The notes: generated by a model from the sequence alone, not told the origin. A stretch of DNA of 64,000 nt from Hyunsoonleella aestuarii (GCF_006148925.1 NZ_VAWB01000001.1:1640001-1704000), one strand, 5' to 3'. Counted from the first letter of the stretch, positions 1 to 9,038 are shown. Program-made: numbers and translations.

Positions 1-72
1 TAAGAATGAAATAATCAAGAAATAGAATTAGTTCTATCGAAATTTAAAAAATAAATAAAATCAAAATACTTT

Positions 73-1314
73 ATGGATTTTTACCTCATAGCAACTGCAT
101 TAATTACACTATCAGCCATATTTGGTTATATAAATGTTCGGTTTTTAAAATTGCCAAATACCATTGGATTGATGCTGATAACTATTCTATATACTTTAGG
201 TGTATTCGCATTAAGTTACTTTGATGATACCCTTCTAAAGGCTGAGGTAGCACTAATTAAGCAAATTGATTTTAAGGACTTACTACTTGATCATATGTTG
301 AGTTTTCTGCTTTTTGCAGGAGCTTTGCATACTAACTTTCAGCAATTAAAAGTACAACGTTGGCCTATATTGCTTTTTGCAACCTTAGGAGTTTTAGTAT
401 CTACATTTTTAGTTGGTGGCATTATGTTTTATATACTTCAAATGCTAGGACTTGAGGTTAAATTTATTTATTGTTTGTTATTCGGTGCACTTATTTCACC
501 AACAGATCCAATAGCGGTTTTGGGAATCTTAAAGAAAGCTAACGTACCCAAAAAATTAGAAACAAAAATAGTTGGAGAATCTTTGTTTAACGATGGTGTT
601 GGTGTAGTTGTGTTTTTAACTATTTATCAAATTGCGACATCAGAAAGTGGTGATTTTGATTTCTTAGCAGTGGCTGAATTATTTGGAATTGAAGTAATAG
701 GAGGGATTGTTTTTGGATTATTATTAGGTTGGATTACCTATAGATTACTGAGGTCTATAGATGATTTTGATATTGAAGTAATTATTACATTATCTGCGGT
801 TATGGGTGGAACCATAATAGCTCAGAAACTACATTTATCTGCACCATTGGCCATAGTAGCCGCTGGATTAGTCGTTGGGAACGATACGTTAAGAAACAAC
901 TCTATGTCTGAGACCACCGAGCTTTATGTAGATAAGTTTTGGGAGCTTATTGACATTTTATTAAACGCAGTGTTATTTGTTTTAATAGGAATGGAAATGT
1001 TAGTCTTAGCATTTGAGGGAAAATATTTTTTAGCAGGCTTACTCGCCATACCAGTTATTTTAGTTTGTCGTTTTATATCATTGTGGTTTCCAATTAAGTT
1101 GTTTAAAGAGAAACTAGATTTTGTGCCGAATACAAATTTAATAATGACATGGGGAGGCTTAAGAGGCGGTATTTCTATCGCATTGGCTTTGGGTTTGTCC
1201 TCAGAAATGCACAGAGAATTATTTTTGGTGGTTACTTATATAGTTGTTGTATTTTCAATACTAGCTCAGGGACTTACTATAGGTGGCTTGGTTAAAAAGC
1301 TTAAAAAGGACTAG
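73..1314 (+). CDS. Na+(or K+)/H+ antiporter, CPA1/NhaP type
   Basis: A 413-residue polytopic inner-membrane protein with about 12 hydrophobic segments. The CPA1 exchanger core is visible: SPTDPIAVLG around residues 141-150 and the ESLFNDGVG motif around 169-177, which in NhaP/NHE proteins carries the ion-binding Asp and its supporting Glu. A second conserved stretch, TWGGLRGGISIALAL, lies near residue 358. The length matches the short bacterial NhaP form without a large cytoplasmic regulatory tail. It should exchange Na+ or K+ for protons in pH and salt homeostasis; the exact cation cannot be read from sequence. The gene stands alone, convergent with the lipoprotein gene that ends 19 bp downstream. 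Confidence 0.9.
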   Translation: MDFYLIATALITLSAIFGYINVRFLKLPNTIGLMLITILYTLGVFALSYFDDTLLKAEVALIKQIDFKDLLLDHMLSFLLFAGALHTNFQQLKVQRWPILLFATLGVLVSTFLVGGIMFYILQMLGLEVKFIYCLLFGALISPTDPIAVLGILKKANVPKKLETKIVGESLFNDGVGVVVFLTIYQIATSESGDFDFLAVAELFGIEVIGGIVFGLLLGWITYRLLRSIDDFDIEVIITLSAVMGGTIIAQKLHLSAPLAIVAAGLVVGNDTLRNNSMSETTELYVDKFWELIDILLNAVLFVLIGMEMLVLAFEGKYFLAGLLAIPVILVCRFISLWFPIKLFKEKLDFVPNTNLIMTWGGLRGGISIALALGLSSEMHRELFLVVTYIVVVFSILAQGLTIGGLVKKLKKD

Positions 1315-1332
1315 TGCTTATATTAAAATTAA

Positions 1333-2127
1333 TTAGTTGAAACTGAACTCATATAAATTACCGCCCCCACTTTTGCTTTTTTCATCAGTTATATAAACAG
1401 AATAAGCATCTTTAAAGCAAATACCTTCTTTTTGGGAGTTATGCTCAAATTTTAGTTCTTGAATATCACCTTCAAAGAAATTGTCACCATTAAAACTATT
1501 AATCTTCCAAAGCTTATTATGATTTAATAGGACTATGGTTTTACCATTATCACTAATATCGGCAGAGGTGATTCTATGATTTTTTCCTTCTAAATTAAAC
1601 TTCTTTAATAGTTTGGCAGTATGCAAACCAACTTTGTTAGGGACTTTAAACAGCATACTCGATTTGTTCTCTTTACTAAACAAATAAAAATTTCCGTTCC
1701 ATATAAAGAATGCCTCAAAATCTTTTGGTTTAACTTTTTTTGGTAGAATAAAATTAATGCGTTCTGCATTCGCTTGATCACGTCTCAAATCAGAAATTTT
1801 ATAAATGGTATAGTCGTCTCTATTTTTACTGTTATTACCAAAATCGCCAATGTAAAGATTGCCCTCTTTATCAGAGGTTAAATCCTCCCAATCAATATTG
1901 CTCGAATTACTAATATCAATATCTTTAATAATATTACCTTTAAGATCTAATCCATAAATATTGTTCTTATTTCCGGAGTCTTCAATAGTCCAAAGTAAAT
2001 TTGAGTTAGTTACTTTTTCTATGGCAGAAGTTTCTTTAAGGCTACTTGGTAAATCTGCAATCACAGTTAGTTTTCCACTGCTACAGTTAAAGAAAACTAC
2101 TAAAAGTAAAATCAGAAATTTATTCAT
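1333..2127 (-). CDS. Lipoprotein with beta-propeller-like (SdiA-regulated/NHL-like) repeats, function unknown
   Basis: 264 residues starting with a lipoprotein signal (hydrophobic LLLVVFF, then NCSSG, so Cys15 is the likely lipidated residue). The body has recurring short beta-type blades containing phrases such as LLWTIEDSGN, IDWEDLTSDKEGNLYIGDFGNN and FEAFFIWNGNFYLFSKEN. This pattern resembles the SdiA-regulated/NHL-type propeller proteins common in Bacteroidetes. It should be a periplasmic or surface lipoprotein. No enzymatic residues are evident and I do not assign a function. It diverges from the phosphodiesterase gene at 2196 with 68 bp between the starts. Confidence 0.75.
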   Translation of the reverse strand: MNKFLILLLVVFFNCSSGKLTVIADLPSSLKETSAIEKVTNSNLLWTIEDSGNKNNIYGLDLKGNIIKDIDISNSSNIDWEDLTSDKEGNLYIGDFGNNSKNRDDYTIYKISDLRRDQANAERINFILPKKVKPKDFEAFFIWNGNFYLFSKENKSSMLFKVPNKVGLHTAKLLKKFNLEGKNHRITSADISDNGKTIVLLNHNKLWKINSFNGDNFFEGDIQELKFEHNSQKEGICFKDAYSVYITDEKSKSGGGNLYEFSFN

Positions 2128-2195
2128 TTTTAGGTAATCAGAATTTATAGGGTTAAATTTACACAGATAATATTTAGCGTAATATAAATTTATTT

Positions 2196-2882
2196 ATGAA
2201 TTCATCTGTTTTAAAAATTGGACATCGCGGGGTAAAAGGTCATGTTGCCGAAAACACTTTGCCATCTATTCAACGCGCCTTAAAGCTTGGTGTAGATGGT
2301 GTTGAAATTGATGTGCATCGTTGTGCCTCTGGAGAGCTAGTAGTATTCCACGATTTCACTTTAGACAGAATGACTAATGGTACTGGTGAAATTTCTAAAT
2401 TTACTTATAGAGAGTTAAAAAAACTAAAGACTAAAGGGAATTTCGAAATTCCTACTTTGGCACAAGTGCTAACCTTAATTGATAATAAATGCTTGTTGAA
2501 TGTAGAGTTGAAGGGGCACGATACTGCTAAAGAGGCTGCAAGAATTATCAAATTTTATGTGGATAAAAAAGGTTGGGAGTATAAAAATTTTATAATCTCG
2601 AGCTTTCATGAAGAATTATTAGAATCAGTCTATGAAATTAATAAAGATATTCCACTAGGAGTATTAACGGAGAATAATCTAGATAGAGCTGTTAGTTTTG
2701 CTAAAACTATTAATGCTGTTTCAATACATGTGAATTATACAATGCTCACCGAAGAAATCGTAGAAGAATTAAAACAGAATTATAAGGTATTTGCTTTTAC
2801 CGTTAATAACTTAAATCCACTTGCTAGAATACAATCTTACGGTGTCGATGCTATTATTTCAGATTACCCAGACCGTATATGA
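2196..2882 (+). CDS. Glycerophosphodiester phosphodiesterase
   Basis: 228 residues, the size of a single-domain cytoplasmic GDPD. It opens with IGHRG (catalytic His at residue 10), then AENT, then the metal-binding EIDV pair near residues 38-40 and the second catalytic His in VFHDFTLDR near residue 53. VELKG near residue 108 supplies another metal-ligand Glu. The family hydrolyses glycerophosphodiesters to glycerol-3-phosphate and an alcohol. No signal peptide is present, so recycling of lipid head groups in the cytoplasm is likely. The stop overlaps the start of the following flavoprotein (ATGA at 2879), which indicates translational coupling. Confidence 0.9.
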   Translation: MNSSVLKIGHRGVKGHVAENTLPSIQRALKLGVDGVEIDVHRCASGELVVFHDFTLDRMTNGTGEISKFTYRELKKLKTKGNFEIPTLAQVLTLIDNKCLLNVELKGHDTAKEAARIIKFYVDKKGWEYKNFIISSFHEELLESVYEINKDIPLGVLTENNLDRAVSFAKTINAVSIHVNYTMLTEEIVEELKQNYKVFAFTVNNLNPLARIQSYGVDAIISDYPDRI

Positions 2883-4096
2883 TGAAAAGAGACGTGATAA
2901 TTGTTGGTGGAGGAGCAGCTGGCTTTTTTGCCGCGATTAATCTTGCAGAGCGAAGTCCAAATTTAAATATTACTATTCTTGAACGAGGAAAAGAAGGTTT
3001 AACTAAGGTTAAAGTGTCTGGCGGGGGTCGTTGCAACGTTGCACATGCCGAATTTATTCCTCAAGCATTAACTTTGAATTATCCTCGCGGTGAAAAGGAA
3101 TTATTAGGACCTTTTCATCAGTTTATGACAAGTGATACTATCGAATGGTTTGAAAAACGAGGTGTTGCTTTGAAAATTGAAGATGATGGTCGTATGTTTC
3201 CCGTGAGTAACTCATCACAAACTATTATTGATTGTTTTTTAAATGAGGCGGAGAAGTATGGTGTTGAAGTTTTGTACAATCATTCAGTGAAAACTATCAA
3301 TAAAATAGAAAGCATTTTTAAAATAGAAACCACACAAAGTGTGTTTTCGGCAGATAAAGTTTTAATAAGCACTGGCAGTAATCCTAAAATTTGGAGTTTA
3401 CTTAAAGACCTAGGACATACTATTATTCAGCCTGTACCTTCACTATTTACTTTTAACATTAAAGATGACCGTATTAAAGATATTCCTGGTGTTGTGGCCA
3501 AAGATGTTGAAGTACAGGTTTTAGGCACAAATTTATGGAGTGAAGGACCTCTACTAATAACCCATTGGGGCATGAGTGCGCCTTCTATTTTGAAATTGTC
3601 GGCCTTCGGAGCTTTAAAATTGGCGAAACTTGATTACAAATTTCAAATAGAAGTCAATTTTATAAAACATTCTTTCGAGAATTGTTTAGAGGCTTTAAAA
3701 ATGATAAAACAAGATTTAGCTAAGAAATCTGTATTTAAATCAACGCAGTTTGATATTCCAAAACGGTTATGGCATAAACTAGTTTTAGCATCTCAAATGG
3801 ATGAAGACACCCGATGGGCAGATGTGAATAAATTAAAATTAGAAAATTTAGCAAGCCAACTTACGAAGGCAGTTTTTAATGTTGATGGAAAAAGTACCTT
3901 TAAAGAAGAATTTGTTACTGCTGGAGGTGTTAATTTAAAGGAAGTTAATTTTAAAACTTTTGAAAGTAAAAAAGTTGAAAAACTTTATTTTGCAGGAGAA
4001 GTACTAAATATTGATGCCGTAACGGGCGGTTTTAACTTTCAGAATGCTTGGACAGGAGCTTATATTGCAGCAAATGCCATTGCAAAACCCGAGTGA
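2879..4096 (+). CDS. NAD(P)/FAD-dependent oxidoreductase, HI0933/BaiN family
   Basis: 405 residues with an N-terminal Rossmann FAD site (VIIVGGGAAGFFAA, residues 5-18), an acidic strand end (ILERG) and the HI0933-family hallmark KVSGGGRCN near residues 45-53. The C-terminus holds the second FAD contact, YFAGEVLNIDAVTGGFNFQNA. Members of this family are flavoproteins of mostly unknown substrate; some reduce unsaturated steroid or bile-acid rings, but nothing here supports that activity. Two adjacent ATG codons (2879 and 2882) are possible starts; the first overlaps the upstream stop. Confidence 0.85.
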   Translation: MMKRDVIIVGGGAAGFFAAINLAERSPNLNITILERGKEGLTKVKVSGGGRCNVAHAEFIPQALTLNYPRGEKELLGPFHQFMTSDTIEWFEKRGVALKIEDDGRMFPVSNSSQTIIDCFLNEAEKYGVEVLYNHSVKTINKIESIFKIETTQSVFSADKVLISTGSNPKIWSLLKDLGHTIIQPVPSLFTFNIKDDRIKDIPGVVAKDVEVQVLGTNLWSEGPLLITHWGMSAPSILKLSAFGALKLAKLDYKFQIEVNFIKHSFENCLEALKMIKQDLAKKSVFKSTQFDIPKRLWHKLVLASQMDEDTRWADVNKLKLENLASQLTKAVFNVDGKSTFKEEFVTAGGVNLKEVNFKTFESKKVEKLYFAGEVLNIDAVTGGFNFQNAWTGAYIAANAIAKPE

Positions 4097-4097
4097 T

Positions 4098-4511
4098 ATG
4101 AAATATTTGATAATAGTTTGCCTTATTTCTAATGTAATGTGGTCTCAGAAATTAGATTCGCACCTATGGAATGATCGGGTGATTATAATTTCAGCAGATG
4201 AAACCAATTCAAAACTTGCTGAATCTCAGTTTAATGTATTACAAGCAGAAAGAGATAAACTAAAAGATAGAAAAATTGTAATTTATAAGTGTATCAGGGA
4301 TAACTGTATTTTTTATAATGGCAAAGAAGATTCAAAAACTATAAAAATAAATGCATCAATAAAAGGTTTTGAAACAATTTTAATAGGATTAGATGGTGGG
4401 CAGAAATTTAAATCAAAGAAATTAGAAAAACCAAGTACATTTTTTAATTTGATAGAAACAATGCCAATGAGACAAGAAGAACTTAAAAATCAGAAAAAGA
4501 GAAATGACTAA
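4098..4511 (+). CDS. DUF4174-family exported protein
   Basis: I place the start at ATG 4098, one base after the flavoprotein stop, rather than at an upstream in-frame ATG inside that gene, because only this start gives a signal peptide (MKYLIIVCLISNVMWSQ). The mature part has the thioredoxin-like pattern of DUF4174: LWNDRVIIISADETNSKLAESQ, a central RKIVIYKC strand and ILIGLDGGQKFKS near the C-terminus. The protein is 137 residues and probably periplasmic. The function is unknown; the family resembles redox-fold proteins without a clear CxxC. It overlaps the next gene by 8 bp. Confidence 0.75.
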   Translation: MKYLIIVCLISNVMWSQKLDSHLWNDRVIIISADETNSKLAESQFNVLQAERDKLKDRKIVIYKCIRDNCIFYNGKEDSKTIKINASIKGFETILIGLDGGQKFKSKKLEKPSTFFNLIETMPMRQEELKNQKKRND

Positions 4512-5037
4512 GTATATTACTCTACTTAGAGGAATAAACGTAAGTGGACAAAAGAAAATCCCGATGGCGGAGCTTCGAGAAATACTTGACAAAATTGGCT
4601 TGGAAAATGTGCAAACCTATATCCAAAGTGGTAATTTAATATTTAACTCTTCAGAGACCGATAATAAGAGTATGGAGTTAGTAATCCATGAAGCGATTAA
4701 GTCTCATTTTGGGTTTGAAGTCCCTGTTTTAGTTCTTAAATCACAGGAATTAAAGCAAATATTTGATGATTGTCCATTTTCTTCAGAGAAGAAAGAGAAT
4801 AGTTATTTTATGATGTTGTATACATCGGCCAATAAGAATTTAGTTCATGAAATATCAAAATTATCATACCCCAATGAAGAGTTTTATATTACTGATAGTT
4901 GCGTATATTTCTATTGTTCCTTAGGTTATGGGAAAGCGAAAATGAATAACAACTTTTTTGAACGAAAATTAAAAGTAACCGCAACAGCTAGAAATTATAA
5001 AACAATGGTAAAGTTATTATCTTTGTCGGCAGAATAA
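4504..5037 (+). CDS. DUF1697 domain-containing protein
   Basis: 177 residues with the clear DUF1697 signature: YITLLRGINVSGQKKIPMAE at the N-terminus, TYIQSGNLIFNS near residues 38-49, and the C-terminal YGKAKMNNNFFERKL followed by TARNYKTMVKL. Cytoplasmic, no signal peptide. The biochemical role of the family is unknown. It overlaps the preceding gene by 8 bp and ends 7 bp before the diphosphomevalonate decarboxylase gene, so it is probably cotranscribed with it. Confidence 0.9.
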   Translation: MTKYITLLRGINVSGQKKIPMAELREILDKIGLENVQTYIQSGNLIFNSSETDNKSMELVIHEAIKSHFGFEVPVLVLKSQELKQIFDDCPFSSEKKENSYFMMLYTSANKNLVHEISKLSYPNEEFYITDSCVYFYCSLGYGKAKMNNNFFERKLKVTATARNYKTMVKLLSLSAE

Positions 5038-5044
5038 ACACTAT

Positions 5045-6124
5045 ATGACAGAGAAAGATTTTATTCCCAAATCATATTCAAATTCTATTGATGAAGGAAG
5101 TTTTACATGGTCTTCTCCAAGCAATATTGCCTTGGTTAAATATTGGGGAAAAAAGGAGCATCAAATACCTGAAAACCCATCCATTAGTTTTACATTAGAT
5201 AATTGTAAAACAACGACTACGCTTAGTTTTTTAAAGAAAGTGAACAGAGGTGATTTTTCCTTTGATGTGCTTTTAGATGGAGAACAAAAGGACGATTTTA
5301 AACCAAAAATTGAAACATTTTTCAAAAGAGTTGAAGCCTATTTGCCATTTTTGAAAGACTATCATTTTAAAATTGAAACCTCAAATACGTTTCCACATAG
5401 TTCGGGGATTGCATCTTCAGCATCTGGAATGAGTGCCTTGGCTTTATGTTTAATGAGTATTGAAAAGGAGTTAGATTCTGAGATTTCCAAAGATGATTTT
5501 ATTAAAAAGGCTTCATTTTTGGCAAGATTGGGTTCAGGAAGTGCGTGCCGAAGTTTAGAAGGTGATTTGGTAATATGGGGGAGTCACAACGATATTAAAG
5601 GAAGCTCAGATTTATTCGGTTTAAAATATCCTTATAAAGTGCATGAAAACTTTAGGGACTATCAAGACACCATTTTGCTAGTGGATAAAGGTGAAAAGCA
5701 AGTTTCAAGTACGGTTGGGCATAATTTAATGTATAACCACCCTTTTGCACAAGAACGTTTTAAACAAGCCAATGAAAATCTTAGTGATTTGGTTTCAATA
5801 TTAAAAAATGGAGACTTAAACAAGTTTGTTGCTTTAGTAGAAAGTGAAGCATTGACTTTACATGCGATGATGATGACTAGCATGCCGTATTTTATTTTAA
5901 TGAAACCAAATACTCTGGAAATAATCAATAAGATTTGGAATTTTAGAAAAGATACAGGCTCAAGAGTTTGTTTTACTTTAGATGCTGGAGCCAATGTTCA
6001 TGTACTTTATCCCGAAAATGAGACTGCAGATGTAATGGAATTCATTAAAAACGAATTAGTTGCATATTGTCAAAATGGACAGTATATTTGTGACCAAATT
6101 GGTTTGGGAGCGAAAAAAATGTGA
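5045..6124 (+). CDS. mvaD: Diphosphomevalonate decarboxylase
   Basis: 359 residues of the GHMP superfamily. ALVKYWGKKE near residues 28-37 is the diphosphomevalonate decarboxylase hallmark. The ATP-binding loop PHSSGIASSASGMSALAL follows near 117-134, then GSGSACRSLEGDLVIWG near 168-184, and DAGANVHVLYPE near the C-terminus. It converts mevalonate-5-diphosphate to isopentenyl diphosphate with ATP hydrolysis, the last step of the classical mevalonate pathway. Mevalonate kinase follows 69 bp downstream, which supports the assignment. Confidence 0.93.
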   Translation: MTEKDFIPKSYSNSIDEGSFTWSSPSNIALVKYWGKKEHQIPENPSISFTLDNCKTTTTLSFLKKVNRGDFSFDVLLDGEQKDDFKPKIETFFKRVEAYLPFLKDYHFKIETSNTFPHSSGIASSASGMSALALCLMSIEKELDSEISKDDFIKKASFLARLGSGSACRSLEGDLVIWGSHNDIKGSSDLFGLKYPYKVHENFRDYQDTILLVDKGEKQVSSTVGHNLMYNHPFAQERFKQANENLSDLVSILKNGDLNKFVALVESEALTLHAMMMTSMPYFILMKPNTLEIINKIWNFRKDTGSRVCFTLDAGANVHVLYPENETADVMEFIKNELVAYCQNGQYICDQIGLGAKKM

Positions 6125-6153
6125 TAAACAATTTATTTTGTTTAAAAAAATAT

Positions 6154-6161
6154 TATATTTG
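6154..6161 (+). promoter_or_regulatory. Candidate -7 box (TATATTTG) upstream of the mevalonate kinase gene
   Basis: Matches the Bacteroidetes -7 consensus TAnnTTTG, 32 bp before the ATG at 6194, in the only sizeable gap of this gene run. No well-spaced -33 TTTG is seen (the nearest lies 13 bp upstream, which is too close), so the call rests on the -7 element alone. Confidence 0.4.
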
Positions 6162-6193
6162 TTAAACAATATTTCTCAAGCGATACACGTTTC

Positions 6194-7123
6194 ATGAAAG
6201 GACCTCTTTTTTATTCAAAAATTCTACTCTTTGGTGAGTATGGAATCATTAAAGATTCAAAAGGTCTTTCCATTCCCTACAATTATTATAATGGTGCTTT
6301 AAAGACAGAAGAGAATTTGTCTGAGCTTTCGAGAAAATCAAACCAAAGTTTAAAACGTTTTGCAGAGTATTTAGAAGGTATTGATGAAAGTTTAGTGCGT
6401 TTCGATATTCAATTACTTAAGTCCCATATTGAAGGCGGAATGTATTTTGATTCTTCCATCCCTCAAGGCTATGGTGTTGGAAGTAGTGGAGCTTTAGTTG
6501 CAGCGATTTACGATAAGTATGCTAAAGATAAAATTACGGTTTTAGAAAATCTTACACGAGAAAAATTGCTTAAACTAAAAGCGATTTTTTCGGAAATGGA
6601 ATCATTTTTTCATGGAAAATCGTCAGGCTTAGATCCATTGAATAGTTATTTAAGCATTCCTATTCTTATAAATTCTAAGGATAATATTGAAGCGACAGGA
6701 ATTCCTTCTCAGAACGTTGAAGGGAAGAATGCAGTCTTTTTATTGGATAGTGGGATTATTGGGGAAACAGCACCTATGGTTAGAATCTTTATGGAAAACA
6801 TGAAACAAGAAGGTTTCAGAAATATGCTAAAAGATCAATTTATAAAGCATACTGATGCTTGTGTTGAAGACTTCTTAAAAGGAAATATCAAGTCCTTATT
6901 TAAAAACACCAAGCAACTTTCCAAAATTGTATTAAACAACTTCAAACCAATGATTCCAATCCAGTTTCATGAGCTTTGGAAAAAAGGAATCGAGAGTAAC
7001 GAGTTCTATCTTAAACTTTGTGGTTCTGGAGGAGGAGGCTATATCTTAGGTTTTACTGAAGATATTGAAAAAGCAAAAAAGACACTTTCAGACTATAAGC
7101 TAGAAGTCGTTTATAACTTCTAA
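6194..7123 (+). CDS. Mevalonate kinase-like GHMP kinase
   Basis: 309 residues. The N-terminus YSKILLFGEYGIIKDSKGLSIPY is typical of GHMP kinases; the phosphate-binding loop is SIPQGYGVGSSGALVAAIYD near residues 88-107. FHGKSSGLDPLNSYL near 138-152 carries the catalytic Asp/Lys region, and KLCGSGGGGYILGF near 274-287 is the C-terminal GHMP motif. The phosphorylated substrate is most likely mevalonate given the adjacent decarboxylase. Phosphomevalonate kinase cannot be excluded, but the HGKSSGLDP pattern favours mevalonate kinase. Confidence 0.85.
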   Translation: MKGPLFYSKILLFGEYGIIKDSKGLSIPYNYYNGALKTEENLSELSRKSNQSLKRFAEYLEGIDESLVRFDIQLLKSHIEGGMYFDSSIPQGYGVGSSGALVAAIYDKYAKDKITVLENLTREKLLKLKAIFSEMESFFHGKSSGLDPLNSYLSIPILINSKDNIEATGIPSQNVEGKNAVFLLDSGIIGETAPMVRIFMENMKQEGFRNMLKDQFIKHTDACVEDFLKGNIKSLFKNTKQLSKIVLNNFKPMIPIQFHELWKKGIESNEFYLKLCGSGGGGYILGFTEDIEKAKKTLSDYKLEVVYNF

Positions 7124-7141
7124 ATTTCAGTTATCTTTACT

Positions 7142-7162
7142 GTCATCCTGAACTTGTTTCAG
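7142..7162 (+). repeat. Partial copy of a short interspersed palindromic repeat
   Basis: This stretch, with imperfect arms CTGAA and TTCAG around a short loop, matches the start of a short repeat that recurs in intergenic regions of many bacterial genomes and, when translated, gives CHPELVSGS-like peptides. Only the first half is present and I saw no second copy in this window. It fills the gap between mevalonate kinase and the prenyltransferase gene. Confidence 0.4.
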
Positions 7163-7184
7163 AAACTCATCAATTTGTTATTAG

Positions 7185-8087
7185 ATGCTTTCCAGAAGAC
7201 ATAAACTCATATTGCTTAAGTTTTTTAGTATGTTGTCTGTGGTGCGTGGTTACAATATTTTGATTATTGTAATTGCACAATATTTAACCTCTATCTATAT
7301 TTTAGCTTACAATAAACCACTAAGTCAAGTATTATTCGATGTTAATCTATTTATGTTGGTATTGGCCTCTGCCGCTGCCATTGCAGGCGGATATATTATT
7401 AATAATTTTTACGATTCTGAAAAGGATTTAATAAACAGGCCCATAAAATCTCGATTAGATAGGTTGGTGAGTCAAAATACCAAATTGTCGTTCTACTTCG
7501 TTCTTAATTTTGCAGCCGTAATCATGGCGAGTTATGTATCCTTTAGAGCTGTAATTTTCTTTTCGGTATATATTTTCGGAATATGGTTTTATTCGCACAA
7601 ACTAAAGCGCTTACCATTTATTGGTAACCTCGTTTCAGCCATTTTAACCATTACACCCTTTTTTGCAATTTTCATGTATTACAAGAATTTTGAACAGGTC
7701 ATTTTTGTGCATGCCGTATTCCTGTTTTTAATGATTTCAATGCGAGAACTGACCAAAGATTTAGAAAACATAAAAGGAGACTTCGTACAAGGCTACAAAA
7801 CTATTCCCGTTGTTTATGGAGAAAAGTATTCAAAATTAATGCTAACTGTTTTAGCAATTACAACTTTAATACCTGCATATTTATTGTTATTTTATTTTGA
7901 AGTAGGTTATATGTTCTTATTCTTTTACATGAGCTTAATTCTATTAATAATGTTTTTGATATTATTATGGAAATCTACGACTAAAGTGCAATATCTAATA
8001 TTACACAATATCCTTAAATTTATAATCCTTGCTGGGGTGTTTAGTATTTTATTAATTGATGTAAGTGTGATTTTAAACCGAATTTGA
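7185..8087 (+). CDS. UbiA-family prenyltransferase (geranylgeranylglycerol-phosphate geranylgeranyltransferase-like)
   Basis: 300 residues with about eight to nine membrane segments. The first Asp-rich motif is NNFYDSEKDLINRP near residues 71-84, the UbiA site that binds Mg2+ and the prenyl diphosphate. The second is the RELTKDLENIKGDFVQGYKT region near 187-206. The family attaches polyprenyl groups to aromatic or glycerol acceptors in the membrane. Flavobacterial homologues are commonly named after the archaeal lipid enzyme, but the acceptor here is not known. Placement directly after mevalonate kinase fits an isoprenoid consumer. The stop abuts the next gene's ATG. Confidence 0.8.
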   Translation: MLSRRHKLILLKFFSMLSVVRGYNILIIVIAQYLTSIYILAYNKPLSQVLFDVNLFMLVLASAAAIAGGYIINNFYDSEKDLINRPIKSRLDRLVSQNTKLSFYFVLNFAAVIMASYVSFRAVIFFSVYIFGIWFYSHKLKRLPFIGNLVSAILTITPFFAIFMYYKNFEQVIFVHAVFLFLMISMRELTKDLENIKGDFVQGYKTIPVVYGEKYSKLMLTVLAITTLIPAYLLLFYFEVGYMFLFFYMSLILLIMFLILLWKSTTKVQYLILHNILKFIILAGVFSILLIDVSVILNRI

Positions 8088-9038
8088 ATGGAGAATTTAT
8101 TAAAAGTGGCGCTGGCTCAAATTTCACCTGTTTGGTTGAATAAAGTCGAAACTTTAAAGAAAGTAGAGCAATCAATTATTGATGCGTCTCAGGAAAGCTG
8201 TGAACTCATCGTCTTTGGTGAGGGGTTAGTTCCAGGATATCCATTTTGGTTAGCGCTTACAGGAGGAGCAGAGTGGAATAAAACTGTGAATAAAGAATTG
8301 CATGCACTCTACGTTAAAAACGCTGTAACCATTAAAAATGGAGATTTAGATAGCATTTGTAAACTAGCCAAAAAAAATAATATTGCCGTTTATTTAGGGG
8401 TTATTGAGAGACCTTTAGATCGTGGTGGTCACAGTATTTATGCATCTTTAGTTTATATAAATGAGAATGGAGAAATTAAATCGGTACATAGAAAATTACA
8501 ACCAACCTATGATGAGCGGTTAACTTGGTCACCAGGAGATGGAAACGGATTGCAAGTTCATCCGCTGAAAGCATTTACGGTTGGTGGCCTAAATTGTTGG
8601 GAAAATTGGATGCCTTTACCAAGAGCTGCACTTTATGGTTTGGGAGAAAATTTACATATTGCAGTTTGGCCGGGGAGCAACCATAATACTAAAGATATTA
8701 CACGTTTTATTGCAAGAGAATCGCGTTCTTTTGTGATTTCGGTAAGTAGTTTAATGGCCACCAGTGATTTTCCAGAAGATACACCTCACCTAGATACAAT
8801 ACTTAAAAATGCTCCAGATATTTTAGCTAATGGAGGCAGCTGCATCGCAGGACCAGATGGGGAATGGATTGTTGAACCCGCGCTGCATAAATCAGGGTTA
8901 ATTATTGAGATTATAGATTTTAATCGTGTTTATGAAGAACGTCAGAATTTTGATCCAGTAGGACACTATTCAAGGCCCGATGTAACTCAATTGAATGTGA
9001 ATAGAGAGCGACAGTCAACGGTAAAGTTTAATAAATAG
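8088..9038 (+). CDS. Carbon-nitrogen hydrolase, nitrilase branch
   Basis: 316 residues with the full nitrilase triad: Glu45 in VFGEG, Lys136 in HRKLQPTYDER and Cys170 in GGLNCWENWMPL. The NCWENW context and the LTWSPGDG segment are typical of the true nitrilase/cyanide-hydratase branch rather than of amidases such as omega-amidase. It would hydrolyse a nitrile to acid plus ammonia; the natural substrate is unknown. The start codon directly follows the UbiA stop with no spacer, so the two are probably coexpressed, although no pathway link is obvious. Confidence 0.85.
   Translation: MENLLKVALAQISPVWLNKVETLKKVEQSIIDASQESCELIVFGEGLVPGYPFWLALTGGAEWNKTVNKELHALYVKNAVTIKNGDLDSICKLAKKNNIAVYLGVIERPLDRGGHSIYASLVYINENGEIKSVHRKLQPTYDERLTWSPGDGNGLQVHPLKAFTVGGLNCWENWMPLPRAALYGLGENLHIAVWPGSNHNTKDITRFIARESRSFVISVSSLMATSDFPEDTPHLDTILKNAPDILANGGSCIAGPDGEWIVEPALHKSGLIIEIIDFNRVYEERQNFDPVGHYSRPDVTQLNVNRERQSTVKFNK

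Noticed and set aside
5662-5994. 110-codon minus-strand frame in mvaD
   Set aside because: Antisense to conserved decarboxylase coding sequence, with no start context or motif.
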